This document shows, piece by piece, positions 56,642 to 64,000 of a DNA stretch of 64,000 nucleotides; position 1 is the first letter of the stretch, and each line of letters starts with the position of its first letter. The DNA comes from Aliivibrio sifiae. Lineage in GTDB: Bacteria > Pseudomonadota > Gammaproteobacteria > Enterobacterales > Vibrionaceae. Under the pieces are notes generated by a model. It was not told the DNA's origin, searched no databases, and saw only the letters and a program-made list of their open reading frames with translations. The position numbers were made by a program, and so were the translations under genes. Where the stretch lies: assembly GCF_002954705.1 (NCBI RefSeq), contig NZ_MSCO01000001.1, positions 496,022-560,021 on the forward strand, read 5' to 3'.

Positions 56642-56800
56642 TTAGCGGCACGAGAATGCTTCGCCTTCATCAAACAGTGACATCGCATAGGTACGTTGAC
56701 GATGAAGTACCTTTTTGTGGTTATTTAACAGTTTACGTCGACGCTGAGTACTGCCCTTTAGCGATGTACTTGGCTTTAGTTTTTTTCTGCTAGAGAGCAT
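56642..56800 (-). CDS. 52-aa strongly basic protein of unknown function
   Basis: A frame read from the minus strand: ATG at 56800-56798, stop TAA at 56644-56642. The product begins MLSSRKKLKPSTSLKGSTQ and continues RRRKLLNNHKKVLHRQRTYAMSLFDEGEAFSCR (given in two parts for length). About a third of residues are Lys, Arg or His in the first 40, then an acidic tail (DEGEAFSCR). A very strong Shine-Dalgarno (AAGGGGGAG) lies five bases before the ATG, the best in the window. It sits downstream of mltF on the same strand. No family is recognised; it may be a ribosome- or nucleic-acid-associated microprotein (inferred only from charge). Confidence 0.6.
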   Translation of the reverse strand: MLSSRKKLKPSTSLKGSTQRRRKLLNNHKKVLHRQRTYAMSLFDEGEAFSCR

Positions 56801-56965
56801 AAACTCCCCCTTAAATTAACGAATAAAAATTAAAGTGTATTTAACTTTAATTGGTATGATGTTGAGTACAAGTTAACTCAGAGTATGTGCTAATTGTTAC
56901 CGTAACATGAACATGCCATTTAATACGCATTTTTTAGTTATATTTCTTTATTTGTAATTAGAGTT

Positions 56966-58450
56966 CTACTTACTTGGAGTTGTATCACTAATTGTAGTGG
57001 CAGCAGAAGAAAGTGGAACATCAATCACCGTTAAATCTTCAACCGTGATTTCTTCTTGAATCAACTTATTTGCTTGCTCTTGTTCATAACCAATAATACT
57101 TTGGTAATAACGACGAATATTTTCAACGTAATTTTGGGCTTCATCACCACGACCAAAACCATAGCGTAGATATTTGTAATAACGTTTTTGGCGTAATAGC
57201 GGTAAATTATCTTTCACGTCTGTCCACGAATCAGGGTCACCACCTAGACGTTGCGTTAAACGACGTGCATCCATCATGTGACCAAAGCCAATGTTATAAG
57301 AGGCTAAAGCAAACCAAATTTTTTCATGTTCAGTAATGGAATCTGGTACGCGCTTTACTATTCGGCGTAAATATTCTGCTCCGCCACGAATGCTTTGCTC
57401 TGGGCTCAAGCGATTTTTAACGCCAACAGATTGAGCTGTTGGAAGCGTTAACATCATCATGCCACGCACCCCAGTAGGAGATTTTGCTAATGGGTTCCAA
57501 TGTGATTCTTGGTATGACAGTGCTGCTAAGAAACGCCAATCAAAGTCCCCTGCGTACTTTTTAAATAGAGGTTCCCATTTAGGCAGTTTGCTTTCTAACG
57601 CACGAATAAAAGCACGAGTGTCGACGTAATCAAACGATTCAACGTGACCAAAATATTTTTCTTCTAAAAGAGCGAGTTTGCCACTTTCTTTTAGCTCACC
57701 AAAAAACTCGATCAATAATGCTTGTAAGCTATCATCTTCAGTTTTTTGTAAGAACCAGGCGACAGGCTGATCTTCAGTTAACTCAAAAGCAACCGCTAAG
57801 TCAGGATGAATACGCTGAGTTAATGACAATTCAACAGAGTCGGCGAGAGTGTAATGTATCTCTCCATTGGCTACTTTTTTTAATAATTCGCTAACGTCGG
57901 TATCTGGTTCTGTTTTCCAATCGAGATCAGGATGCTTTTCTTTTAACTTTGTTAACGTGCCTTCAAAGCTAGAGTCTTTGACTATAGTTAAGTTTTCATC
58001 AAGCACTGTAAGGTTTTTAATATTACGAGGGCGCCAACTGCCTTTTTTATAAACCACTTGTTGGCTGACATAATAATAGACAGGTCCAGGATTAAATTGT
58101 TGTAGGCGGTCTGGTGTAATCGTCATATTAGCAGCAACAATATCAACTTCATTGCGATCAAGAGCGGGGAATAAACCTGAATAAGTATAAGCTGGTGTGA
58201 TTTCTAGCTTAACTTCTAGTTTTTCAGCAAAAGCCTTAGCTAGATCGTAATCTAACCCTGTTGGGCCATCAGAACCGATGTAATAAGAGAGTTGGTTGTT
58301 TAGTGTACTGACTCGTAAAATACCGCGTTCTCTCACTTGTTCTAATTTGTTTTTTGGTTCTGATTCTACTTGGCAGCCAGTTAAGGTAAGAACCAAAGTA
58401 AAAACAACCAAACAAGATGGTAAAAAGCGATAATATCGGATGCGGCTCAA
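56966..58450 (-). CDS. mltF: Membrane-bound lytic murein transglycosylase F (MltF)
   Basis: Outer-membrane-associated enzyme that cleaves peptidoglycan glycan strands. The 494-aa protein has a lipoprotein-type signal (TLVLTLTGCQ, Cys at 26), a periplasmic-solute-binding-like domain (about 45-265, with GILRVSTLNNQLSYYIG and VDIVAANMTITPDR) and an SLT lysozyme-like domain (about 290-455) with the catalytic glutamate in ALSYQESHWNPLAKSPTGVRG. It is divergent from purL, as in E. coli. Start at 58450. Confidence 0.96.
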   Translation of the reverse strand: MSRIRYYRFLPSCLVVFTLVLTLTGCQVESEPKNKLEQVRERGILRVSTLNNQLSYYIGSDGPTGLDYDLAKAFAEKLEVKLEITPAYTYSGLFPALDRNEVDIVAANMTITPDRLQQFNPGPVYYYVSQQVVYKKGSWRPRNIKNLTVLDENLTIVKDSSFEGTLTKLKEKHPDLDWKTEPDTDVSELLKKVANGEIHYTLADSVELSLTQRIHPDLAVAFELTEDQPVAWFLQKTEDDSLQALLIEFFGELKESGKLALLEEKYFGHVESFDYVDTRAFIRALESKLPKWEPLFKKYAGDFDWRFLAALSYQESHWNPLAKSPTGVRGMMMLTLPTAQSVGVKNRLSPEQSIRGGAEYLRRIVKRVPDSITEHEKIWFALASYNIGFGHMMDARRLTQRLGGDPDSWTDVKDNLPLLRQKRYYKYLRYGFGRGDEAQNYVENIRRYYQSIIGYEQEQANKLIQEEITVEDLTVIDVPLSSAATTISDTTPSK

Positions 58451-58630
58451 GTCTGAATGCTCTTTTAAATAAGTAGGGCGTAGTTATATCAAATGGGAGA
58501 ATAAGAGGCAAAAGCACGGTAACAAATTAGAACAATTATTAGATATTAAGGCAGAATAAATCATTCATTGTTTGTTTTTTATTCAAAATCATCAAATTGA
58601 GGGCCATTTAAACTTTTTTCAAAAAAAAAT

Positions 58631-58646
58631 ACGCAAACGGTTGCTT
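58631..58646 (+). promoter_or_regulatory. PurR box upstream of purL
   Basis: ACGCAAACGGTTGCTT matches the PurR consensus ACGCAAACGTTTGCGT at 13 of 16 positions. It lies just upstream of a -35-like TTACTT (58653) and a TATAAT (58676), a repressor position, so purL should be repressed when purines are plentiful, as in E. coli. Confidence 0.85.
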
Positions 58647-58652
58647 TTGGTG

Positions 58653-58681
58653 TTACTTCACAAAACAAAATCCTTTATAAT
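58653..58681 (+). promoter_or_regulatory. purL promoter
   Basis: TTACTT (58653-58658), 17-base spacer, TATAAT (58676-58681); the resulting leader before the purL ATG is about 125 bases. Confidence 0.65.
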
Positions 58682-58813
58682 GCGCTCGCAATACCAGAGG
58701 TAACATCGGCATAGTCACTATGTGTTCTGAATAATTAATAGAGTTAGCTATTTATAACGACATGAAACTATTCCAATATTACCTTTAATTCATTGCCGAA
58801 GAGACCTAAGTAC

Positions 58814-61800
58814 ATGAGAATTTTGCGTGGTTCACCTGCTTTATCTGAATTTCGTGTTAACAAGCTACTTGAGCTTTGTTGCGAGCTAAATTTACCTGTT
58901 ACTGGTATTTATGCTGAGTTTGCTCACTTTGCTGACGTAACCTCAGATCTTGATGCATCTGAAATTGTAAAGTTAGAAAAATTGCTAACTTACGGCCCTA
59001 CGATTGAAGAACATAAGCCTGAAGGTTTATTACTTCTTTCTGCACCTCGTCCAGGCACTATCTCTCCTTGGTCTTCAAAATCTACTGATATTGCCCATAA
59101 CTGTGGCTTAGCTAAAATCGCACGTTTAGAGCGTGGTACTGCGTATTATGTAGAAACTTCTGAAACTCTTTCTGAACTTCAATTGGTTGAATTAAAAGCC
59201 ATTCTTCATGATCGTATGATGGAAGTGGTCTTTACTGATTTTGAATCAGCAGCGGCATTATTTACGGTAGCTGAACCTGCACCATATGCTGAAGTCGACC
59301 TACTTTTTGGTGGTCGTAAAGCGCTAGAAAACGCAAACGTTACCCTAGGGCTTGCACTGGCTGAAGATGAAATAGATTACTTACTTGAAAGCTTTACTGA
59401 AAAGTTAGGTCGTAACCCAACGGACATCGAATTAATGATGTTTGCACAAGCGAACTCAGAGCATTGTCGTCACAAGATCTTCAATGCGGATTGGACTATC
59501 GATGGGATTAAGCAAGAGAAATCATTATTCAAGATGATTAAAAACACCTTCGAAGTTACTCCTGAAAATGTACTGTCTGCTTATAAAGATAATGCAGCTG
59601 TAATGACGGGTTCTACAGTCGGTCGCTTCTTCCCAGATCCAGAAACTCGTGGCTATGGTTACCATCAAGAGAAAACACACATCTTGATGAAAGTAGAAAC
59701 GCATAACCATCCAACAGCAATCTCTCCTTGGCCGGGTGCGTCAACAGGTTCTGGCGGTGAAATCCGTGATGAAGGCGCAACAGGTATCGGTGGTAAACCA
59801 AAAGCAGGTTTAGTCGGTTTTTCTGTATCTAATTTAAAAATCCCTAATTTTGTTCAACCGTGGGAAACGGACTTTGGTAAGCCAAGCCGTATCGTGACTG
59901 CGCTTGATATTATGCTTGAAGGCCCTCTAGGTGGCGCGGCATTTAATAATGAATTTGGTCGTCCAAATCTGTTAGGTTACTTCCGTACATATGAAGAAAA
60001 AGTAAATTCTCATAATGGTGAAGAAGTACGTGGTTACCACAAGCCAATCATGCTTGCGGGTGGTCTAGGTAATATTCGTGATGATCATGTTCAGAAGAAA
60101 GAGATCCCAGTAGGTGCAAGCCTAATCGTTCTTGGTGGTCCAGCGATGAACATCGGTCTTGGTGGTGGTGCGGCATCTTCAATGGATTCAGGTTCTTCTT
60201 CTGAAGATCTAGATTTCGCTTCAGTACAACGTGAAAACCCAGAGATGGAACGTCGTTGTCAGGAAGTTATCGACCGTTGTTGGCAGCTTGGTGATGCAAA
60301 CCCAATCGCATTTATCCACGATGTGGGTGCGGGTGGTATTTCAAACGCATTACCTGAGCTTGTTGATGATGGTGAGCGTGGTGGTATCTTTAACCTACGT
60401 GACGTTCCAAACGATGAGCCGGGCATGAGCCCACTTGAGATCTGGTGTAATGAATCTCAAGAGCGTTACGTAATGGCGGTTGCAGATAAAGACTTAGCGA
60501 CATTTGAAGCTATTTGTAAGCGTGAACGTGCGCCATATGCAGTGGTTGGTAAAGCAACTGAAGAACGTGATCTGAAATTAGAAGATTCACACTTCGACAA
60601 TACGCCAATCGACATGCCAATGGACATTCTTTTAGGCAAAACGCCTAAGATGCACCGTGATGCGAAAACACTAAAAGCGAATAACCCAGCGATTGATCGT
60701 TCAGGCATTGAAATGAACGATGCAATTGAACGTGTTCTTCGTTTGCCAACGGTTGCAGAGAAAACATTCTTAATTACAATTGGTGACCGCTCGGTAACAG
60801 GTCTTGTTGCTCGTGATCAAATGGTTGGTCCATGGCAGGTTCCTGTTGCTAACTGTGCGGTAACTGCGGCAAGTTATGATACTTACCACGGTGAAGCTAT
60901 GTCTCTTGGTGAGCGTACTCCTGTTGCACTTCTAGACTTTGGTGCATCAGCTCGTTTAGCGGTTGGTGAAGCAATTACCAATATCGCAGCAACGAATATT
61001 GGCGACATTAAGAACATTAAATTATCTGCAAACTGGATGTCTCCAGCAGGTCACCCAGGTGAAGATGCCGGTCTTTATGAAGCAGTTAAAGCGGTAGGTG
61101 AAGAGCTTTGTCCTGCACTTGGTCTAACTATCCCTGTGGGTAAAGACTCAATGTCGATGAAGACTAAGTGGGAAGAGAATGGCGAGCAAAAAGAAGTTAC
61201 TTCTCCGCTTTCTCTAGTTATTACTGCGTTTGCTCGTATTGAAGACGTTCGTAAGACGATTACTCCTCAACTACGTACTGACAAAGGTAACACGTCACTG
61301 GTTCTTATTGATTTAGGTAACGGCAAAAACCGTATGGGTGCAACAGCACTTGCACAGGTTTACAAGCAACTTGGTGATAAGCCAGCAGACGTAGATAACG
61401 CAGCGCAACTAAAAGGTTTCTACGAAGGTATTCAAACTTTAGTAGCAAACGACCAAGTTGTGGCTTATCACGATAAAGGCGATGGTGGTTTATTTGTTAC
61501 TCTTGCTGAAATGGCATTCGCAGGTCACTGTGGTGTTAATGCTGATATTGCAGCGCTAGGCGAAGACACGCTAGCAGCATTATTTAATGAAGAGTTAGGT
61601 GCGGTAATCCAAGTTCGTAACGACGATTTAGATGCGGTGCTTTCTACTCTTGCAGCAAATAGCCTAGAAGCATGTTCACATGTAATCGGCTCTGTTGAAG
61701 ATTCAAACGAACTCGTAATTAAATCTGGTGAGCAAGTTATAGTAGAACGTAACCGTACTGAACTACGTACTATCTGGGCTGAAACGACGCATAAGATGCA

Positions 61801-62710
61801 AGGTTTACGTGATAACCCAATCTGTGCTGACCAAGAACATGAAGCGAAGAAAGATAACTCAGATCCAGGTCTTAACGTGAAACTAAGTTTCGACGTAGAT
61901 GAAGATATCGCAGCGCCTTATATCAACCTAGGTGCTAAACCTAAGATGGCGATTCTACGTGAGCAGGGTGTTAACTCTCACGTTGAAATGGCTGCAGCAT
62001 TTGACCGTGCAGGCTTTGAAGCAACAGATATTCACATGAGTGATATCCTAACGGGTCAAGCGGTACTAGAAGAGTACAACGGTCTTGTGGCTTGTGGTGG
62101 CTTCTCTTACGGTGATGTACTGGGCGCAGGTGAAGGTTGGGCTAAATCGGTTCTGTTTAACAATTCTACTCGTGACCAATTTGAAAACTTCTTCAAGCGT
62201 GAAGATACCTTCTCTTTAGGTGTATGTAACGGTTGTCAGATGTTGTCTAACCTGCGTGAACTTATCCCAGGAGCTGAGTACTGGCCACGTTTCGTTCGTA
62301 ACGAATCAGAGCGTTTTGAAGCTCGTTTTAGCTTAGTAGAAGTTCAGAAATCAGATTCTGTATTCTTTAATGGCATGGAAGGTTCTCGTATGCCAATTGC
62401 TGTTTCACACGGTGAAGGTCGCGTAGAAGTACGTAATAATGAACACCTAAACGCGATTGAAAACTCAGGCACAGTAGCATTACGTTATGTTGATAATAAC
62501 GGTAACCAAACGCAGCAATACCCGAACAACCCGAATGGTTCGCCAAACGCTATCACAGGTTTAACAACTACTGATGGCCGTGTGACTATCATGATGCCAC
62601 ACCCAGAGCGTGTGTTCCGTACGGTTGCAAACTCTTGGGCTCCAGAGACGTGGGGTGAAAATGGTGCTTGGATGCGTATGTTCCAAAACGCACGTAAGAA
62701 CCTTGGTTAA
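58814..62710 (+). CDS. purL: Phosphoribosylformylglycinamidine synthase PurL
   Basis: Purine biosynthesis enzyme converting FGAR to FGAM with glutamine and ATP. Start at 58814 ([20 protein letters not shown]); 1298 aa, the large single-chain type of gammaproteobacteria. Sections: N-terminal, FGAM-synthetase domain with [13 protein letters not shown] and [23 protein letters not shown], and C-terminal glutaminase with [12 protein letters not shown] and HPERVFR. The PurR box lies about 170 bp upstream. Confidence 0.98.
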   Translation: MRILRGSPALSEFRVNKLLELCCELNLPVTGIYAEFAHFADVTSDLDASEIVKLEKLLTYGPTIEEHKPEGLLLLSAPRPGTISPWSSKSTDIAHNCGLAKIARLERGTAYYVETSETLSELQLVELKAILHDRMMEVVFTDFESAAALFTVAEPAPYAEVDLLFGGRKALENANVTLGLALAEDEIDYLLESFTEKLGRNPTDIELMMFAQANSEHCRHKIFNADWTIDGIKQEKSLFKMIKNTFEVTPENVLSAYKDNAAVMTGSTVGRFFPDPETRGYGYHQEKTHILMKVETHNHPTAISPWPGASTGSGGEIRDEGATGIGGKPKAGLVGFSVSNLKIPNFVQPWETDFGKPSRIVTALDIMLEGPLGGAAFNNEFGRPNLLGYFRTYEEKVNSHNGEEVRGYHKPIMLAGGLGNIRDDHVQKKEIPVGASLIVLGGPAMNIGLGGGAASSMDSGSSSEDLDFASVQRENPEMERRCQEVIDRCWQLGDANPIAFIHDVGAGGISNALPELVDDGERGGIFNLRDVPNDEPGMSPLEIWCNESQERYVMAVADKDLATFEAICKRERAPYAVVGKATEERDLKLEDSHFDNTPIDMPMDILLGKTPKMHRDAKTLKANNPAIDRSGIEMNDAIERVLRLPTVAEKTFLITIGDRSVTGLVARDQMVGPWQVPVANCAVTAASYDTYHGEAMSLGERTPVALLDFGASARLAVGEAITNIAATNIGDIKNIKLSANWMSPAGHPGEDAGLYEAVKAVGEELCPALGLTIPVGKDSMSMKTKWEENGEQKEVTSPLSLVITAFARIEDVRKTITPQLRTDKGNTSLVLIDLGNGKNRMGATALAQVYKQLGDKPADVDNAAQLKGFYEGIQTLVANDQVVAYHDKGDGGLFVTLAEMAFAGHCGVNADIAALGEDTLAALFNEELGAVIQVRNDDLDAVLSTLAANSLEACSHVIGSVEDSNELVIKSGEQVIVERNRTELRTIWAETTHKMQGLRDNPICADQEHEAKKDNSDPGLNVKLSFDVDEDIAAPYINLGAKPKMAILREQGVNSHVEMAAAFDRAGFEATDIHMSDILTGQAVLEEYNGLVACGGFSYGDVLGAGEGWAKSVLFNNSTRDQFENFFKREDTFSLGVCNGCQMLSNLRELIPGAEYWPRFVRNESERFEARFSLVEVQKSDSVFFNGMEGSRMPIAVSHGEGRVEVRNNEHLNAIENSGTVALRYVDNNGNQTQQYPNNPNGSPNAITGLTTTDGRVTIMMPHPERVFRTVANSWAPETWGENGAWMRMFQNARKNLG

Positions 62711-62878
62711 ATTAGGGCATACTTTGATTGATGCTTATTTAAGTATTAATCAATAGCTTTAATTTAATAATCAATTATTTATCATGATTTTTTGAAAGTG
62801 TGATAAAAATCTGAAAATTAAATTAACAGTCTGTTCTATAATAAATAAAAGGGTTGGGTAAAGACGGCTCTTTTAGAT

Positions 62879-62914
62879 AAAACCGCTGAAGTTTAGGCTT
62901 CAGCGGTTTTTTTG
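62879..62914 (+). terminator. Terminator before the TrmH-family gene
   Basis: Thirteen-bp perfect stem AAAACCGCTGAAG/CTTCAGCGGTTTT with a T-run, 170-200 bp after the purL stop and 40 bp before the next gene. It may end purL transcripts or a separate short RNA starting near 62850, or attenuate the next gene. Confidence 0.9.
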
Positions 62915-62952
62915 TTAGAATAGCGCTTTAATTTTATCTGTTGGAAGAAACA

Positions 62953-63462
62953 ATGAAAAATACGCACGTTACGATTGGTTTGAGTAATCCGAAAAGCCCA
63001 ACCAATGTTGGTGCAGTCATGCGTGCTGCAGGGTGTTATCAGGTTGATGATGTTCGTTATACTGGTGAACGATATGATCGTGCTGCAAAGTTTCAAACGG
63101 ATACAAAAAAAGTAGCCAATAAAATTCCACTAACTAGCGTCGATAATCTATTGGATGGTCTGCCCGAAGACATGAAAGTCGTGTGTGTTGAACTTGCCGA
63201 GGGTGCAACGTCGCTTCCTGAGTTTCAACATCCAGAAAAAGCAATTTATGTTTTTGGTCCTGAAGATGGTTCGATTACTCAACAAGTTGCTGATCGTGCG
63301 GACCATGTGGTGTATGTTCCAACCGTTGGCTGTATGAATTTAGCGGCGACAGTGAATGTTCTTTTATATGATCGATTAGCTAAATCTGTGGATATAGTGA
63401 AAGGTGATGAACTGATCCGCAGTAGCAGAGATAACCGCAATCATTTAGCGGTCAAAAAATAA
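62953..63462 (+). CDS. TrmH-family (SpoU) RNA methyltransferase
   Basis: SPOUT-class 2'-O-methyltransferase of 169 aa; the start is 62953 after GGAAGAAACA. SpoU motifs are SNPKSPTNVGAVMRAAGC (motif 1), YVFGPEDGSITQQV (motif 2) and VPTVGCMNLAATVNVLLYDR (motif 3). The target RNA is not known; the protein is shorter than TrmH and close in size to TrmL, but its context (between purL and a DUF3622 gene) does not identify it. Confidence 0.85.
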   Translation: MKNTHVTIGLSNPKSPTNVGAVMRAAGCYQVDDVRYTGERYDRAAKFQTDTKKVANKIPLTSVDNLLDGLPEDMKVVCVELAEGATSLPEFQHPEKAIYVFGPEDGSITQQVADRADHVVYVPTVGCMNLAATVNVLLYDRLAKSVDIVKGDELIRSSRDNRNHLAVKK

Positions 63463-63631
63463 GATTAACTTCTCCTTTAAAGCATGAGTTGATTGACATC
63501 TTTTTGGTGCATTTTTGGCTGAATGTGTTCTAATAGCGGGCATTAAAGGGAATGCAGTTATTATACTGCAGTTATAGATGGATTTTTTAGCAATGATCTA
63601 TCCCTTAACTATCGAATTCTAGGAAATAAAA

Positions 63632-63958
63632 ATGGCAAAATTTGATTACCGTATTGTAGAAAAACGTAACGCTTGGGCTGCTGAAATTACGCGCCAAGTA
63701 ACTTCTCGCAGAACGGTTGTATCTAAGCGTCAACTTGGTTTTGAAAGCGAAGCTGAAGCAGTTGAATGGGCAGAGAAAGAGCTTGTTGAATTTGCAAAAA
63801 CGCAAGCGGTTCGTAATGATCGTAAAGCGGAACAACGCACTGAAAAAGAAGAAATGATTGCTCGTAAAAAAGAGAAATCAGCAGCACAAAAAGCGGAATA
63901 TGAAGCCGCTCGTGATGCAGAAAATGATGAAGACGACTACGATTACGACGAAGAGTAA
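63632..63958 (+). CDS. DUF3622 family protein
   Basis: The 108-aa protein has an N-terminal compact part (FDYRIVEKRNAWAAEITRQVTSRRTVVSKRQLGFESEAEAVEWAE) and a highly charged, lysine- and glutamate-rich helical tail ending in acidic residues (ENDEDDYDYDEE). The pattern matches DUF3622, a Vibrionaceae and Alteromonadales family of unknown function. It starts after an AGGAAATAAAA site. The window ends 42 bases after its stop, in what looks like the start of a terminator (AAAAAGGCGC). Confidence 0.8.
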   Translation: MAKFDYRIVEKRNAWAAEITRQVTSRRTVVSKRQLGFESEAEAVEWAEKELVEFAKTQAVRNDRKAEQRTEKEEMIARKKEKSAAQKAEYEAARDAENDEDDYDYDEE

Positions 63959-64000
63959 TCTTCTCGAATAATTCAAAATGAAAAAGGCGCTTATTTGAGT

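Larger units (their letters stand above)
58451..58813. promoter_or_regulatory. mltF-purL divergent intergenic region
   Basis: 363 bp with no gene. It holds a PurR box at 58631-58646 and a purL promoter at about 58653-58681; the left part near mltF is AT rich and no further motif is obvious. Confidence 0.7.

Noticed and set aside
56584..56793. A 69-codon plus-strand frame in the tadA-mltF gap
   Set aside because: It starts inside the tadA terminator, has no ribosome site and has a low-quality composition. The minus-strand 52-aa frame over the same bases has a strong Shine-Dalgarno and a coherent basic protein, so the plus frame is taken as its shadow.

Overview
The window comes from the chromosome of a low-GC marine gammaproteobacterium of the family Vibrionaceae, most probably Aliivibrio (A. 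fischeri group). This rests on AT-rich codon use, Vibrionaceae-type proteins (DUF3622, DUF2310, DUF3301/DUF3549), and Enterobacteria/Vibrio gene order. It is mainly core genome with two accessory metabolic islands. No rRNA, tRNA, CRISPR array, transposase, prophage or toxin-antitoxin pair was seen.

Region 1 (1-11.0 kb): the end of a ygdD-like membrane protein gene, rlmM, xni, ppnN, a coiled-coil diguanylate cyclase, a periplasmic TPR protein with a degenerate GGDEF-like end, queF, syd, a DUF2310 zinc-ribbon protein, and a YaiI-family gene coupled to an 89-aa unknown. Region 2 (11.0-12.1 kb): a gene-free stretch holding a palindrome-ended repeat, a VarA/GacA-type box and a csrB-type sRNA with about 29 GGA motifs. 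Region 3 (12.1-19.2 kb): a beta-glucoside/cellobiose cluster (PTS IIC, IIB, GH1 6-phospho-beta-glucosidase, ROK kinase, PTS IIA, LacI repressor, LamB-like porin) with a palindromic operator at its head. csrB and this island sit between syd and yqcC; in E. coli csrB also lies between syd and yqcC, so the island appears to have been inserted beside a conserved sRNA locus.

Region 4 (19.3-31.6 kb): DUF3301, DUF3549, yqcC-truC, suhB, trmJ, then the complete isc operon (iscRSUA-hscBA-fdx-iscX) with two abutting IscR type-1 sites, followed by pepB and ndk. Region 5 (31.8-46.8 kb): rlmN-pilW-rodZ-ispG-hisS-yfgM-bamB-der, an AlaX-like editing protein, a YfgJ-like zinc ribbon, convergent xseA, and guaB-guaA. 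This is the classic enterobacterial order.

Region 6 (46.8-56.0 kb): a second accessory block. It holds an AbgT-family transporter; a cysteine-degradation locus (YheO-type regulator, cyuA desulfidase, ridA, divergent cyuP transporter) whose intergenic region carries seven TTGCA(A/T)-type hexamers; and a formaldehyde detoxification locus (fghA, frmA, divergent LysR regulator). Region 7 (56.0-64.0 kb): tadA, an unannotated 52-aa basic ORF with a very strong Shine-Dalgarno, mltF, purL with a PurR box, a TrmH-family methyltransferase and a DUF3622 protein.

No clearly new multi-gene system was found. The best leads are small: the 52-aa basic ORF, the cyu operator cluster, the csrB locus and adjoining island, the degenerate GGDEF/TPR protein beside an active-looking cyclase, several palindromic intergenic elements, and a possible short RNA after purL.
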